Part shown: positions 1 through 10,823 of the stretch, one piece after another
How positions within the stretch are numbered: position 1 is the stretch's first letter
Layout: every line of letters starts with the position of its first letter
Assembly (NCBI GenBank): GCA_945878355.1
Contig: CAMCTC010000017.1
Span: forward strand, 3,922-67,921
DNA: 64,000 nucleotides
Source: Bordetella parapertussis
GTDB lineage: Bacteria > Pseudomonadota > Gammaproteobacteria > Burkholderiales > Burkholderiaceae_C
Direction of reading: 5' to 3'
Translations under genes and position numbers: made by a program
Notes under the pieces: model-generated
Database searches by the model: none
What the model saw: the letters and a program-made list of their open reading frames with translations, nothing else
Told to the model about the DNA's origin: nothing

Positions 1-1497
1 TTGAATTCGTTGATGCTCGGCGCTGCGGTGACGCTGCTGGCGCTGGCGCTGGGGGTGCCGCTGGCGCTCGCGGTGTCGCGCACCAACATGCCGCTGCGCG
101 GCCTGACACACCTGAGCGTGTTGGCCGCCTTTGTGATGCCCAATTTCCTCGGCGCGATCGCCTGGATCTTGCTGGCCGGCCCGAACGCGGGTTGGATCAA
201 CCGCTTGTGGCTCGCGTTGTTCGGCGGCGCCGGCGGGCCTTTGAACATCTTCAGCTTCTGGGGCCTGGCCTGCGTCATAGCGTTCTACACTTTTCCGTTG
301 GTCTATGTCTTTACCAAGTCGGCGCTGGATCTTGTCTCCACCGAACTTGAAGACGCCGCAGCGATCCACGGTGCGGGCAAGTTCCGCACGCTCACCCGCG
401 TCACGCTGCCGCTGGTGTTGCCGTCCATCGTCGGTGCGGCGATCCTGATCTTTCTCGAATCGGTGGCGCTCTACGGCACGCCGGCCTTGATCGCGATTCC
501 GGCCGGCATCAACCTGGCGACGACGCAGATCGCGTCCTTTTTCGAGAACCCGATGCGCATCGAACAAGCCGCCGCGTTCGCGATGCCCATCCTCGCGCTG
601 ACGGTCGTGATGCTCGACTTGCAGCGGCGCATCCTGTCGCGAAAGGGTTTCGTCTCGGTCTCGGGCAAGGGCGGCGAGCGCAGGCCTTACGACATCGGCC
701 TGTGGAAGTGGCTGCTGCTGGGCTACGCCGGCGTCGTGGCTTTGCTGACGGTCGTGCTGCCGCTGGCCATTCTGGTGTTGGCCTCCTTGTCCAAGGCCTG
801 GGGCCGTGGTGTGGCGAGCGGCAACCTGAGCTTGGCGAACTACCACGACATCTTCTTTCAGCAGCTCACCGTGCGCTCAGCGCTGGTCAACACGGTGGTC
901 TATGCGGTGGTCACCGCGCTGGTGTGCGTTGGCACCGGCCTGTGCGTGGCCTATGCGACGCAGCGGCGCATCACACCCTGGCCGGGTCTGGTGCAGTTTC
1001 TGGCGCTCGCGCCGATCGCCGTGCCCGGCCTGATCCTGGCGATCGGCTTGTACGCGGCTTACGCCGGCCCGCCGCTCTCGCTCTACGGGCTTGGCGTGCT
1101 GATCGTGATCGCTTTCACGACCCGGTTTCTGCCGATCGCCGTGACCGCTTGCTCGGCGGCGGTGCGGTCGCTCAACCCTGAACTCGAGGAAGCCGTGCGC
1201 GTGCTCGGCGGTGGCCGCATCACGGTGCTCGCGAAGGTTGTGTTCCCGCTGCTCAAGAAGACGCTGGTGGGCGTGTTCATCCTGATCTTCGTGGTCTGCA
1301 CCAAGGAGCTGTCGACAGCGGTCTTCCTGACCGGCCCGGCCTCTCGCGTGGTGTCGGTGTTGACGCTGGACTTGAGCGAGCAGGGCAACTACGAGATCCT
1401 GGCCGCGATGGGTGTGGTGCTGGTGGCGATCACCACGCTGGTGGTCGCGCTGGGCATGCGGGTGGCGGGCCGCGACTTCATGCTGCGCCGGCCCTGA
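1..1497 (+). CDS. ABC transporter permease, Fe(III)/polyamine type, two fused permease halves (5' partial)
   Basis: Inner-membrane permease of an import ABC transporter. The protein is hydrophobic throughout and shows two binding-protein-dependent permease halves. Each half carries an EAA loop that contacts the ATPase: one near residues 113-125 (ELEDAAAIHGAG) and one near 394-404 (LEEAVRVLGGG). This duplicated architecture is typical of FbpB/AfuB-like iron permeases and related opine/phosphonate importers. Such proteins are usually about 550 residues, so the 498 codons here probably lack the first membrane segment, and the frame is open at the window edge with only a TTG at base 1. The ATPase follows 13 bases later. 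The substrate cannot be told from sequence. The neighbouring CoA-transferase and hydratase genes suggest an organic acid, but this is inference. Confidence 0.85.
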   Translation: MNSLMLGAAVTLLALALGVPLALAVSRTNMPLRGLTHLSVLAAFVMPNFLGAIAWILLAGPNAGWINRLWLALFGGAGGPLNIFSFWGLACVIAFYTFPLVYVFTKSALDLVSTELEDAAAIHGAGKFRTLTRVTLPLVLPSIVGAAILIFLESVALYGTPALIAIPAGINLATTQIASFFENPMRIEQAAAFAMPILALTVVMLDLQRRILSRKGFVSVSGKGGERRPYDIGLWKWLLLGYAGVVALLTVVLPLAILVLASLSKAWGRGVASGNLSLANYHDIFFQQLTVRSALVNTVVYAVVTALVCVGTGLCVAYATQRRITPWPGLVQFLALAPIAVPGLILAIGLYAAYAGPPLSLYGLGVLIVIAFTTRFLPIAVTACSAAVRSLNPELEEAVRVLGGGRITVLAKVVFPLLKKTLVGVFILIFVVCTKELSTAVFLTGPASRVVSVLTLDLSEQGNYEILAAMGVVLVAITTLVVALGMRVAGRDFMLRRP

Positions 1498-1510
1498 CGA
1501 AAGAGACTCG

Positions 1511-2572
1511 ATGTCCAAACTGGCACTCAAGAACATCCGCAAGAATTACGGCCCGGTCGCGGTGGTCGACGACCTGAGCCTGGACCTGCACCAGGGCGAG
1601 CTCGTCACCTTGCTCGGGCCCTCGGGTTGCGGCAAGACGACCACCTTGCGGATGATCGCCGGCTTCATCGAGTTGACAGCCGGGTCTATCGAGGTCGACG
1701 GCCAGCCGATTTCGACTGCGCAGCGCACGGTCGCGCCCGAGCACCGGGGCATGTCCATGATTTTCCAGAGCTACGCGATCTGGCCGAACATGACGGTGGC
1801 CGAGAACGTGGGCTTCGGCCTGACCGTGCGCCGAACGCCGGCCAAGGAGGCCCAGCAACGCGTGCACGAGATGCTGGAACTGGTGCACCTGGCGCCGCTG
1901 GCTCATCGTTATCCGGCCGAGTTGTCGGGCGGGCAGCAGCAGCGCGTGGCGCTGGCCCGCGCAATGGTCGTGCGACCCGAAGTACTGCTGCTCGACGAGC
2001 CGCTGTCCAACCTCGACGCCAACCTGCGCGAGGAGATGGCACAAGAGATCCGACGACTGCACGACGAGTTCAAGTTCACGACGGTGTACGTCACGCACGA
2101 CCAATCCGAGGCGATGACGATCTCGGACCGCATCGCCGTGCTCAACCTGGGCCGGTTGGAGCAAGTCGACACACCCTGGAATCTCTACAACCAGCCGCGC
2201 ACGCCTTTCGTCGCCGGGTTCATCGGCCAGACCAACCTCGTCGGCGGCAGCGTGCGTGCCGGCAGGATCACGCTCAACGGATTGAATGGCGAGTTGGCCG
2301 CGCAGCCCGGCATGCCACAGGAACTGGCGTCTGCTCGCATGTCGATCCGCCCGCAGTCGCTCTACCTCGGTCCGGCAGTGGCGGGCGCGGTGGCGATGGG
2401 TTGGGTGACGGTGGTCTCGCGCACCTACCTCGGCGAGCACTGGAACTACCTGGTGCGCCCGCGCAGCGGCGGCGAGCTGTTGAAAGTGCATGCGCCGCCT
2501 TCTTGCCTGCTGGAGGTCGGTCAGGAATGCGAGCTGGCGATCGACCCTGGTGGCGTCGCCGTGCTGGGCTGA
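1511..2572 (+). CDS. ABC transporter ATP-binding protein (Fe(III)/spermidine/putrescine type)
   Basis: Cytoplasmic ATPase that powers the preceding permease. Walker A is GPSGCGKT at residues 36-43, the signature LSGGQQQRV starts near residue 138, Walker B VLLLDEP starts near 158, and the switch histidine lies in VTHDQSEAM. A C-terminal TOBE-like region of about 90 residues follows, as in the PotA/FbpC group. Total length is 353 residues, normal for the family. The ATG at 1511 is chosen because the protein then begins MSKLALKNIRKNYG, the usual first strand of these ATPases; upstream in-frame sequence overlaps the permease end and is not conserved-looking. No periplasmic binding protein gene is visible; it probably lies upstream of the window. 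Confidence 0.9.
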   Translation: MSKLALKNIRKNYGPVAVVDDLSLDLHQGELVTLLGPSGCGKTTTLRMIAGFIELTAGSIEVDGQPISTAQRTVAPEHRGMSMIFQSYAIWPNMTVAENVGFGLTVRRTPAKEAQQRVHEMLELVHLAPLAHRYPAELSGGQQQRVALARAMVVRPEVLLLDEPLSNLDANLREEMAQEIRRLHDEFKFTTVYVTHDQSEAMTISDRIAVLNLGRLEQVDTPWNLYNQPRTPFVAGFIGQTNLVGGSVRAGRITLNGLNGELAAQPGMPQELASARMSIRPQSLYLGPAVAGAVAMGWVTVVSRTYLGEHWNYLVRPRSGGELLKVHAPPSCLLEVGQECELAIDPGGVAVLG

Positions 2573-2619
2573 TCGTCCCCGCCTGTTGTCCCAAGTTCGA
2601 CGCGAAAGAGAGCCCTCAG

Positions 2620-3822
2620 ATGTCAGAACCCCTGCGTTCGCCCGCTGCGCTGCCATTGGCGCGCTACAAGGTGCTTGACCTGACCATCGCCCGCGCCGGG
2701 CCGGTGGCGGTGCGGCTGCTGTCGGACTGGGGCGCGGATGTCACGCGCATCGAAGCCATGGCCGACGACAACTCGGTCACCGGCCGGCGCCGGGGTTCGG
2801 ACGAGCAGAACCTGCACCGCAACAAACGCAGCCTGTGCCTGGACCTGAAATCTACGCAGGGCGCGCAGGTGTTGAAGCGATTGGTCGAGCGCAGCGATGT
2901 GGTGGTCGAGAACTTCCGCTCTGCCGTCAAGAAGAGATTGGGGCTGACATATCAGCAACTCAAGGTGATCAACCCGCGCATCATCCTGGCGAGCATCTCG
3001 GGCTTTGGCCAGGACGGTCCTTACAGCGAGCGGCCGGGCGTCGACCAGATCGTGCAAGGCCTGAGCGGACTCAGTTCGGTGACCGGCGAGCCGGGCCGAG
3101 GGCCGGTGCGGGTGGGCATTGCGATCTCGGACACCACCGCCGGCATGTTCTTGGGCCAGGGCATCCTGCTGGCGCTGCTGCACCGCGAGAACACTGGCGA
3201 AGGCCAGTGGGTCCACACCTCGCTGCTCGAGGGCATGATCAACAAGCTCGACTTCCAGGGTGCGCGCTACACGGTCGACCACGAAGTCGCGCAACAGCAA
3301 GGCAATTCGCATCCGACGCTCGCGCCGATGGGCACCTACCGGGCGCGCGACGGCTTGGTCAACATTGCCGCGAGTTCGGCGCGCATGTGGCGAGGGTTTT
3401 GCGAGGCGCTGGGCGCCCAGACGCTGTTGGCCCATCCGGACTACCAGGACGGCGCGTCGCGCCTGGCGCACAGCCAGCAACTCGACGCCGACATCAACCG
3501 GATCACCGCGCAGTTCGATGTCGCCGACCTGGTGGCGCGATTGAACCCTGCCAACGTGCCATGCGGGCCGATCCACGACATCGGCGAGGCTTTCGAAGAC
3601 GCGCAGGTCAAGCATTTGCGCATGACGCGGCCCGCGACGCATCCGGTGATGGGCGAGATCGAACTCGTCCGTTCGCCGATCAATCTCTCGGGTTTTGACC
3701 ATCCCGACCGTTTTCACCATGCCGGGCCAGACCCCGGTGAGCACAGCGAGGCGATCTTGAAAGAAATTGGCTATGACGACGACGCGATCCGTCAGATGAA
3801 ATCCGAAGGGTCTGTGGCATGA
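2620..3822 (+). CDS. CaiB/BaiF family CoA-transferase
   Basis: Class III CoA-transferase that moves CoA between carboxylic acids without ATP. The 400-residue length fits the family. The N-terminal segment has the typical V-L-D-L-T-x-A-R-A-G-P and D-W-G-A-D-V-T-R-I-E patterns, followed by NLHRNKRSLCLDLK and SGFGQDGPY. At the place where formyl-CoA transferase has its catalytic aspartate the sequence reads TSLLEGM, so a glutamate stands there; many CaiB homologues show the same. ATG at 2620 is preceded by a purine-rich stretch (cgaaagagag). The stop overlaps the next start (ATGA at 3819-3822), so the hydratase is probably translationally coupled. The donor and acceptor acids are unknown. Confidence 0.85.
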   Translation: MSEPLRSPAALPLARYKVLDLTIARAGPVAVRLLSDWGADVTRIEAMADDNSVTGRRRGSDEQNLHRNKRSLCLDLKSTQGAQVLKRLVERSDVVVENFRSAVKKRLGLTYQQLKVINPRIILASISGFGQDGPYSERPGVDQIVQGLSGLSSVTGEPGRGPVRVGIAISDTTAGMFLGQGILLALLHRENTGEGQWVHTSLLEGMINKLDFQGARYTVDHEVAQQQGNSHPTLAPMGTYRARDGLVNIAASSARMWRGFCEALGAQTLLAHPDYQDGASRLAHSQQLDADINRITAQFDVADLVARLNPANVPCGPIHDIGEAFEDAQVKHLRMTRPATHPVMGEIELVRSPINLSGFDHPDRFHHAGPDPGEHSEAILKEIGYDDDAIRQMKSEGSVA

Positions 3823-4637
3823 GCGGCGGCGACCGCAGGACGATCGCGCTGCGCACCACGAAGATCATTGCCGAGGTCGAGCAGGGCGTCGGTTGGCTGA
3901 CCCTGAACAACCCCGAGCGCCGCAACGCGGTGTCGCTGGAGATGTGGCAAGGCCTGGGCGACGCCGCCCAAGCCTTCGAGGCCGACCCGCAGGTTCGCGT
4001 CGTCGTGATGCGCGGTGCCGGGGGCAAGTCGTTCGCGGCCGGCGCCGACATCTCGGAGTTCGAGCAGCACCGTGCCAATGCCGAGCAGAAGAAGACCTAT
4101 GGCGAGGTGGCCTCGCGTGGCCAGCAGGGATTGGCGCAACTGAGCAAACCGCTGATCGCGATGATCCAGGGTTTTTGCATCGGTGGCGGTCTGGCGCTGG
4201 CGCTGAGCGCAGACCTGCGCTTTGCCACCGCAGCGTCGCGTTTCGGCATCCCGGCGGCCAAGCTCGGTCTGGGCTACGAGTACCCAGGCATCGCCGCGCT
4301 GGCGCGGTTGGTCGGGCCGTCGTCGGCCAAGGACATCTTGTTCAGCGCACGCTTTCTTGAAGCCGATGAGGCTTTGCGACTGGGCTTGATCAACTTCGTC
4401 GTCGACGAGACGCAACTCGAATCGCAGGTGCGTGACTACGCGCTGCGCATCGCCGGCAATGCGCCGCTGACGGTGCACGCAGCCAAGGCGGCGGTGCGCG
4501 TCTTCGATCGCTATTCGGCGGTGGCCGGTGCCGACGAGATCGATCGCTTGGTGGATCGGTGTTTCAACAGCGACGACTACCAGGAGGGCCGCCGCGCCTT
4601 CATGGCCAAGCGTGCGCCTCACTTTCAAGGACGCTGA
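3819..4637 (+). CDS. Enoyl-CoA hydratase/isomerase family protein
   Basis: Crotonase-fold protein of 272 residues, slightly longer than usual because of an N-terminal extension of about 12 residues. The oxyanion-hole segments are visible as SFAAGADISEF and GFCIGGGLALAL. The segment AAKLGLGYEYPG carries the region where catalytic glutamates occur. It probably hydrates or isomerises an enoyl-CoA formed from the acid activated by the CoA-transferase. It overlaps the preceding stop by four bases and is followed three bases later by a second crotonase-family gene, so the three genes look like one operon. Substrate chain or ring type cannot be assigned. Confidence 0.85.
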   Translation: MSGGDRRTIALRTTKIIAEVEQGVGWLTLNNPERRNAVSLEMWQGLGDAAQAFEADPQVRVVVMRGAGGKSFAAGADISEFEQHRANAEQKKTYGEVASRGQQGLAQLSKPLIAMIQGFCIGGGLALALSADLRFATAASRFGIPAAKLGLGYEYPGIAALARLVGPSSAKDILFSARFLEADEALRLGLINFVVDETQLESQVRDYALRIAGNAPLTVHAAKAAVRVFDRYSAVAGADEIDRLVDRCFNSDDYQEGRRAFMAKRAPHFQGR

Positions 4638-4640
4638 GCA

Positions 4641-5387
4641 ATGGCCATCCCCGACTTGCAGATCGCCGGCCACGTCGCGCGCATCACGCTGCGGCGCCCT
4701 GACCAGGCCAACCGGCTCGAGCCCGACGACCTGGCCGCGCTGATGGACCACATCGCCGAAGTCAACGCGAGCGACGAGGTGCTGGTGTTGCAGTTGCAGG
4801 CCGAAGGCAAGTACTTCTGCAGCGGCTACGACATCTCGCGCATCGGCGCCTCGCGAGCGGTGCCGTTCGATGCCGTGGTCAATGCGATCGAAGATGCGAA
4901 GCCGGTGACCATCGCAGTGCTGCAGGGCAGCGCTTATGGTGGAGCGACCGACATCGCGCTGGCCTGCGATTTCCGGCTCGGATGTCAGGGCATCGACATG
5001 TTCATGCCGGCCGCGCGCTTGGGCTTGCACTTCTACCAGCGCGGGCTAGAGCGCTATGTCAGTCGGCTCGGTCTGGACAACGCCAAGCGGCTGTTCCTGA
5101 CCGCCGAGCGCATCGATGCCCAGGAGATGCTGGCGATCGGTTTCCTGACACAACTCGAAACCCGAGAAGGCCTGGCTGACGCTGCGGCGCGATTGGTCGA
5201 GACCTTGAGCAACATGGCGCCTATCCCCTTGCTGGGCATGAAGAAGCATCTCAACCGCATCGCGCGGGGCACGCTCGATGTGGCCGACCTGCAGCGAGAC
5301 ATCGGCCGCTCGATGGCTTCAGCGGACCTGCTCGAAGGGCAGCGCGCCTGGGCCGAAAAGAGAAAGCCGGACTTTGCCGGGCGCTGA
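4641..5387 (+). CDS. Enoyl-CoA hydratase/isomerase family protein
   Basis: Second crotonase-fold protein, 248 residues. Conserved segments are YFCSGYDISRIGA (first oxyanion-hole strand) and GSAYGGATDIALACDFRLG (second). It is only distantly similar to the preceding hydratase, so the two are likely to act on different intermediates rather than being a recent duplication. The stretch after the second motif lacks the clear catalytic glutamate pair of true hydratases, so isomerase, hydrolase or lyase activity is equally possible. It starts three bases after the previous stop, and is the last gene of the catabolic operon; about 90 bases separate it from the DUF1800 gene. Confidence 0.82.
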   Translation: MAIPDLQIAGHVARITLRRPDQANRLEPDDLAALMDHIAEVNASDEVLVLQLQAEGKYFCSGYDISRIGASRAVPFDAVVNAIEDAKPVTIAVLQGSAYGGATDIALACDFRLGCQGIDMFMPAARLGLHFYQRGLERYVSRLGLDNAKRLFLTAERIDAQEMLAIGFLTQLETREGLADAAARLVETLSNMAPIPLLGMKKHLNRIARGTLDVADLQRDIGRSMASADLLEGQRAWAEKRKPDFAGR

Positions 5388-5475
5388 CGCTGCGCAGCCG
5401 GTTCCTAGCTGACCTGTGTTGCCGAACTGGTGCAAACTTGCGCCATTCCAGGCTTTGCATCCGACCTTGACCAGC

Positions 5476-7029
<1,554 letters not shown>

Positions 7030-7036
7030 GCCTCGC

Positions 7037-8272
7037 ATGCAGCGTCGACATTTCATACAGCAGGCCGGTGCGGTGGCGAGCTGGACCTGGGCCAGCGGCC
7101 ATGCTGCCGGCGTTGACGGATCGGTGCGGCGCAAACTCATCGTGATCATGCTGCGCGGCGCGGTCGATGGACTCAGTGTTGTCGTCCCCTGCGCGGAACC
7201 CGCCTACGCGCAGTCGCGCAGCACGATAGCGCTGCCGATGCCGGGCTTCGAAGACGGCGTTCTCAAGCTTGACAGCCGCTTCGGTCTGCATCCCGCGCTC
7301 GCGCGTCTCAAACCTTGGTGGGACCAGGGCGCGATGGCTTTCGTCCATGCCAGCGGTTCGCCCGACAACACGCGATCGCACTTCGACGCGCAGGACTATC
7401 TGGAAAGCGGCACACCAGGCCACAAGAACACCCAGGACGGTTGGATGAACCGCCTGCTGGGCGTGCTGCCCGGCCCGGCATCGCCGACCCGAGCGGTCAG
7501 CATGGGCACAACGCCGCCGCGCATCTTTGCCGGTGCGGCCCCGGTGGCGACATTGGGCCTGGGGCCGCGGTCGCTCGAAGCCAAGTCCATCGACGACCCC
7601 CGGATGCAGGCGGCGCTGGAAAAGCTCTACGCCAAGGACATCCAGCTGGCCCGAACCTACAAGGCCACCAGCGAAGGCCGCAGCGAGATGAGCCGCAGCA
7701 TGGCCGGTGACGAAGCCCAGCGCATGGACCCCAGTGCCGACAACGGCGCGGCCTCGGCGATCGGCTTCGCCGCCGATGCCCGGCGGCTGGGACTGCTGCT
7801 GCGCAAGGACCCGCACACGCAGCTAGCATTCACCTCGGTCGGTGGTTGGGACACCCATGCCAACCAGGGCGGCGCGAAAGGAACTTTGGCGAACCGGTTG
7901 GCCACCCTTGGCGCGGGCTTGGACGCCTTGGCGCAAGGCCTGGGCGACAGCCTCAGGGACACGGTCATCGTCGTGCTCAGCGAGTTCGGCCGCACGCTGC
8001 GCCAGAACGGCACCGGCGGCACCGACCACGGGCGTGGCAACGTGATCTGGTTGATCGGCGGCCCGGTGGCTGGCGGTCAAGTGCTGGGCGAATGGCCGGG
8101 GCTGGATACTGCCGCGCTGGTCGATGGCCGCGATCTGGCGGTGACCACCGACTTCCGCGCGGTCCTGCGTCCGCTGCTGCGTCAGCATCTTGGCCTCGGC
8201 GAGGCGGCCCTGGAACAGGTATTCCCCGGTTTCAGCGGCGCGCTTGCCGGCCAGTTGTTGCGCAGCGCCTGA
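7037..8272 (+). CDS. DUF1501 family protein, probable Tat-exported alkaline-phosphatase-fold protein
   Basis: 411-residue partner of the DUF1800 protein. It begins MQRRHFIQQAG, a twin-arginine-like signal. Typical family segments are LRGAVDGLSVVVP, SGSPDNTRSHFDAQD, VGGWDTHANQGG, VVLSEFGRTLRQNG and TDHGRGNVIW. The aspartate and histidine residues in the last segments resemble metal ligands of the alkaline phosphatase superfamily, to which DUF1501 is thought to belong. The start ATG at 7037 lies seven bases after the DUF1800 stop, so the two are co-transcribed. The partner arrangement is well known, but the substrate is not. Confidence 0.88.
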   Translation: MQRRHFIQQAGAVASWTWASGHAAGVDGSVRRKLIVIMLRGAVDGLSVVVPCAEPAYAQSRSTIALPMPGFEDGVLKLDSRFGLHPALARLKPWWDQGAMAFVHASGSPDNTRSHFDAQDYLESGTPGHKNTQDGWMNRLLGVLPGPASPTRAVSMGTTPPRIFAGAAPVATLGLGPRSLEAKSIDDPRMQAALEKLYAKDIQLARTYKATSEGRSEMSRSMAGDEAQRMDPSADNGAASAIGFAADARRLGLLLRKDPHTQLAFTSVGGWDTHANQGGAKGTLANRLATLGAGLDALAQGLGDSLRDTVIVVLSEFGRTLRQNGTGGTDHGRGNVIWLIGGPVAGGQVLGEWPGLDTAALVDGRDLAVTTDFRAVLRPLLRQHLGLGEAALEQVFPGFSGALAGQLLRSA

Positions 8273-8314
8273 GCGTCGCAGCTGGCGCTGGCGCGACCAT
8301 CGCTGCTGATGCGT

Positions 8315-10006
8315 TCAGCCCGCCGGCCAGATCACCTGCCGCCCCAAGGCTTCCCAGCCCGGGTATTGCGATGAATACAGGTCCTCGATGCGGTTGCGTT
8401 TGACCTTGAAGGTCGGCGTGATCAGGTCGTTGTCAACCGTCCAGGCCTTGGTCACCACCACCAGGCAACTCAGGCGCTCGTGCGGATCGAGGGTCTCGTT
8501 GACGCTGTGCAGATGCTGGGTCAACGAGAGGTCCAGCGCGCTGCGCGCCGCCGGATCATTGGCGCGCTCGGCGGCTTCCGCGTTGAGCATCACGATGCCC
8601 AGAGGCTGACCCAGGTTGGGGCCGGTCACCACGCAGGCCTCGATCGCCTCGTGCATCACCAGCTTGTCTTCGATCGGCGCCGGCGCCACATACTTGCCTT
8701 TGCTGGTCTTGAACAAGTCCTTGACGCGGCCGGTGATGCTGAGAAGACCTTGTGCGTCGACCTGCCCCTTGTCACCGGTGTGCAGCCAGCCGTCGCTGGT
8801 CAAGGTCTCGCGCGTCAACTCCGGCGCCTTGTAATAACCCAGCATCAGCGAAGGACTGCGCATCTGGATCTCACCGGTCTCGGGGTCGATGCGGGTGTCG
8901 ACCCCTTCATAGCCCGGGCCCACCGTGCCCTCCTGGTTCAGGCCCGGCACCGTCAGGTGCGAGACGGCCAGGTTCTCGGTCAGGCCGTAGCCCTCGTTGA
9001 TCGGCAAGCCTAGCCTGCGGAACCAGGCCAGCAAGGCCGCCGGCATCGGTGCCGCGCCACCGGCGGCGATTCGGCAGCGGTCCAGACCCAGCGCCTTGAG
9101 CACTTTGCGGCGCACCAAGCCGCCGACGATCGGTATCGACAACAGCCGGTCCAGCGTTGCCGGCGCCATCTTGTGGTGCACACCGTGCTGGAACTTCACC
9201 CACAGCCTTGGCACTGAGAAGAAGATGGTTGGGCTGGCGCGCTGCACATCGGCGGTGAAAGTGTCGAGTGACTCTGCAAAGTACAGCCGCATCCCAGTGC
9301 GCAGCCAGCCGTGCTCGACCAGTACCCGTTCGACCACATGGGCCAGCGGCAGGTACGACAACATCCGGTCGTCGGATGTCATCGGGATGCGTTTGATGCC
9401 GGCGTCCAAAGCCCAGGCGAAATTGCCGAAGCTGTGCATCACACCCTTGGGCATGCCCGTGGTGCCGGAGGTGTAGATCACCGTGGCGAGTTCTTCAGCG
9501 GCACGCACCGGGACGCCTTGCAACGGCGATGTGCGCTCGCAGATGGCGTTCCAACCTTCGTAGCGCTGCACGACGTCTGGCGGCGACAAGGGATAGCTGA
9601 TGCAGTGCATCCTCGCCGGCATGCCGGCTTTCATGTTCTCCCAGCCGTCGAGCTTGCCCAGAAAACAGGCCGCAGCGTCGCTGTGGGTCAGGATCTGGCC
9701 GATGCTGGCCGGTGCGAGCGTCGGGTACAAGGGCACCGACACGCAGTCGGCCATCCAGATGGCGAGGTCGCTCATCAGCCACCAAGCGCAGTTCTTCGAC
9801 AGGATGGCCACTTTGGACCCTGGCGCGAGACCCAAGGTCTTGATGTGGGCTGCCATGCGGCGCACCTGGTCGCCGACCTGAGCCCAGGTCAGGTCCTGCA
9901 CCGTGCCGCCGCCCATCGGTTGGGTCAACGCGACGCGAGCGGGGGTGGACTTTTCCCAGTGGTACAGGCGTTGCAAGGCCAGCATTCCAGACGGTATGTT
10001 GTGCAC
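8315..10006 (-). CDS. Long-chain fatty acid--CoA ligase (AMP-dependent synthetase)
   Basis: ANL-superfamily acyl-CoA synthetase of 563 residues that activates a fatty acid to acyl-CoA with ATP. The AMP/phosphate loop YTSGTTGMPKG lies near residues 178-188, the ATP motif INEGYGLTE is in the middle, and DGWLHTGDKG with GRVKDLFKTSKGKYVAP forms the hinge and C-terminal subdomain. I chose the GTG at 10006 because an AAGGGGAG ribosome site lies seven bases before it; an internal ATG at 9985 is the main alternative. The frame stays open much further upstream, but that part has no family-like sequence. It is transcribed away from the unknown gene at 10266 and converges on the DUF1501 gene. Confidence 0.85.
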   Translation of the reverse strand: MHNIPSGMLALQRLYHWEKSTPARVALTQPMGGGTVQDLTWAQVGDQVRRMAAHIKTLGLAPGSKVAILSKNCAWWLMSDLAIWMADCVSVPLYPTLAPASIGQILTHSDAAACFLGKLDGWENMKAGMPARMHCISYPLSPPDVVQRYEGWNAICERTSPLQGVPVRAAEELATVIYTSGTTGMPKGVMHSFGNFAWALDAGIKRIPMTSDDRMLSYLPLAHVVERVLVEHGWLRTGMRLYFAESLDTFTADVQRASPTIFFSVPRLWVKFQHGVHHKMAPATLDRLLSIPIVGGLVRRKVLKALGLDRCRIAAGGAAPMPAALLAWFRRLGLPINEGYGLTENLAVSHLTVPGLNQEGTVGPGYEGVDTRIDPETGEIQMRSPSLMLGYYKAPELTRETLTSDGWLHTGDKGQVDAQGLLSITGRVKDLFKTSKGKYVAPAPIEDKLVMHEAIEACVVTGPNLGQPLGIVMLNAEAAERANDPAARSALDLSLTQHLHSVNETLDPHERLSCLVVVTKAWTVDNDLITPTFKVKRNRIEDLYSSQYPGWEALGRQVIWPAG

Positions 10007-10265
10007 GATCAGGCTCCCCTTCAAGGCATGGCAATGGACACCATTGGCATCAGCATAAACACCTGGGTGGCCCGGTCGATGCTGACCGTCAACGTCGGTC
10101 AGACCCCTGGGCCGCAGTTCTCGCCTCGATTGCTCTGGGTCAAACCGTCCGGCGCTAGCACCGATGCCTTGGCATCCGTCTCTTGTGAGCCGCTGCCAGA
10201 ACCGCGCTGCTTGTGCGCCAAGAAGAGAATATGGAATAATATGCGTTAAGCATTTAAATGTATCA
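10007..10265. promoter_or_regulatory. Divergent intergenic region between acyl-CoA synthetase and an unknown gene
   Basis: 259 bases with no convincing gene. The stretch 10227-10264 is strikingly AT-rich against the surrounding GC-rich DNA and contains an ATGC-N5-GCAT inverted repeat next to a TAATAT-like -10 element. It is a plausible promoter for the gene at 10266. No operator could be assigned. Confidence 0.35.
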
Positions 10266-10823
10266 ATGATGGGGCGCACCGATGCCGGCGGCAAGCCGGT
10301 CGGCGGCGGGGACTTGGTGGAGAATCTGGTGACCGAATCGGTGCAAGAGTCTGTCGTTCTTCGCGTGATGCCTGCCGATACCCGAGGCGTCTTGCTGCAT
10401 CGGCTGGCGCCCGGTTTTCACGCGCTGTGCCATGCCCAGCACGGTTTCGAGCTCGGACTGATCTGTTCCGAGGGCCGCGAGCTGTGGTTCGTGCAAGACA
10501 GACTCAAGCGTCTGATCATCGGCACCACGGTTCGCACGGTTTTGCAAAAGCGTCGAACCGCACAAATCGCAAGTTATCCCAAGATCAAAGTCGGTCTGGG
10601 CGAGGAAATGACCAACAACGGCGTGCCATATCCTTCAGGTGTCCGGCCTGTCGTGGACGCATCAGTTGCCCCGGTGCCTTCGGACCTCAGCGCTGGTCCA
10701 TCGACAGTCGACGCTGCATTGAATTCGCGGCCTGAAGTCAAAGTCGTGGTCAAGAAGCGCCGCCACTTCACCTTGCCCGCCGATCGTGCGGCGCACAGTT
10801 CGACGCCGACCGATGCTGCTTGA
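10266..10823 (+). CDS. Hypothetical protein
   Basis: 185-residue protein that I do not recognise. It begins with two consecutive ATG codons (10266, 10269). The first half is mixed alpha/beta-like and the second half is rich in proline, serine and alanine, ending in a basic patch (VKKRRHFTLP). There is no signal peptide and no membrane segment, so it is probably cytoplasmic. The AT-rich region just upstream is a likely promoter. It overlaps the next gene by 11 bases, so the two are probably co-expressed. Confidence 0.55.
   Translation: MMGRTDAGGKPVGGGDLVENLVTESVQESVVLRVMPADTRGVLLHRLAPGFHALCHAQHGFELGLICSEGRELWFVQDRLKRLIIGTTVRTVLQKRRTAQIASYPKIKVGLGEEMTNNGVPYPSGVRPVVDASVAPVPSDLSAGPSTVDAALNSRPEVKVVVKKRRHFTLPADRAAHSSTPTDAA

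Noticed and set aside
2623..3744. Minus-strand open frame of 373 codons opposite the CoA-transferase
   Set aside because: Shadow of a GC-rich gene; no domain and unusual composition.
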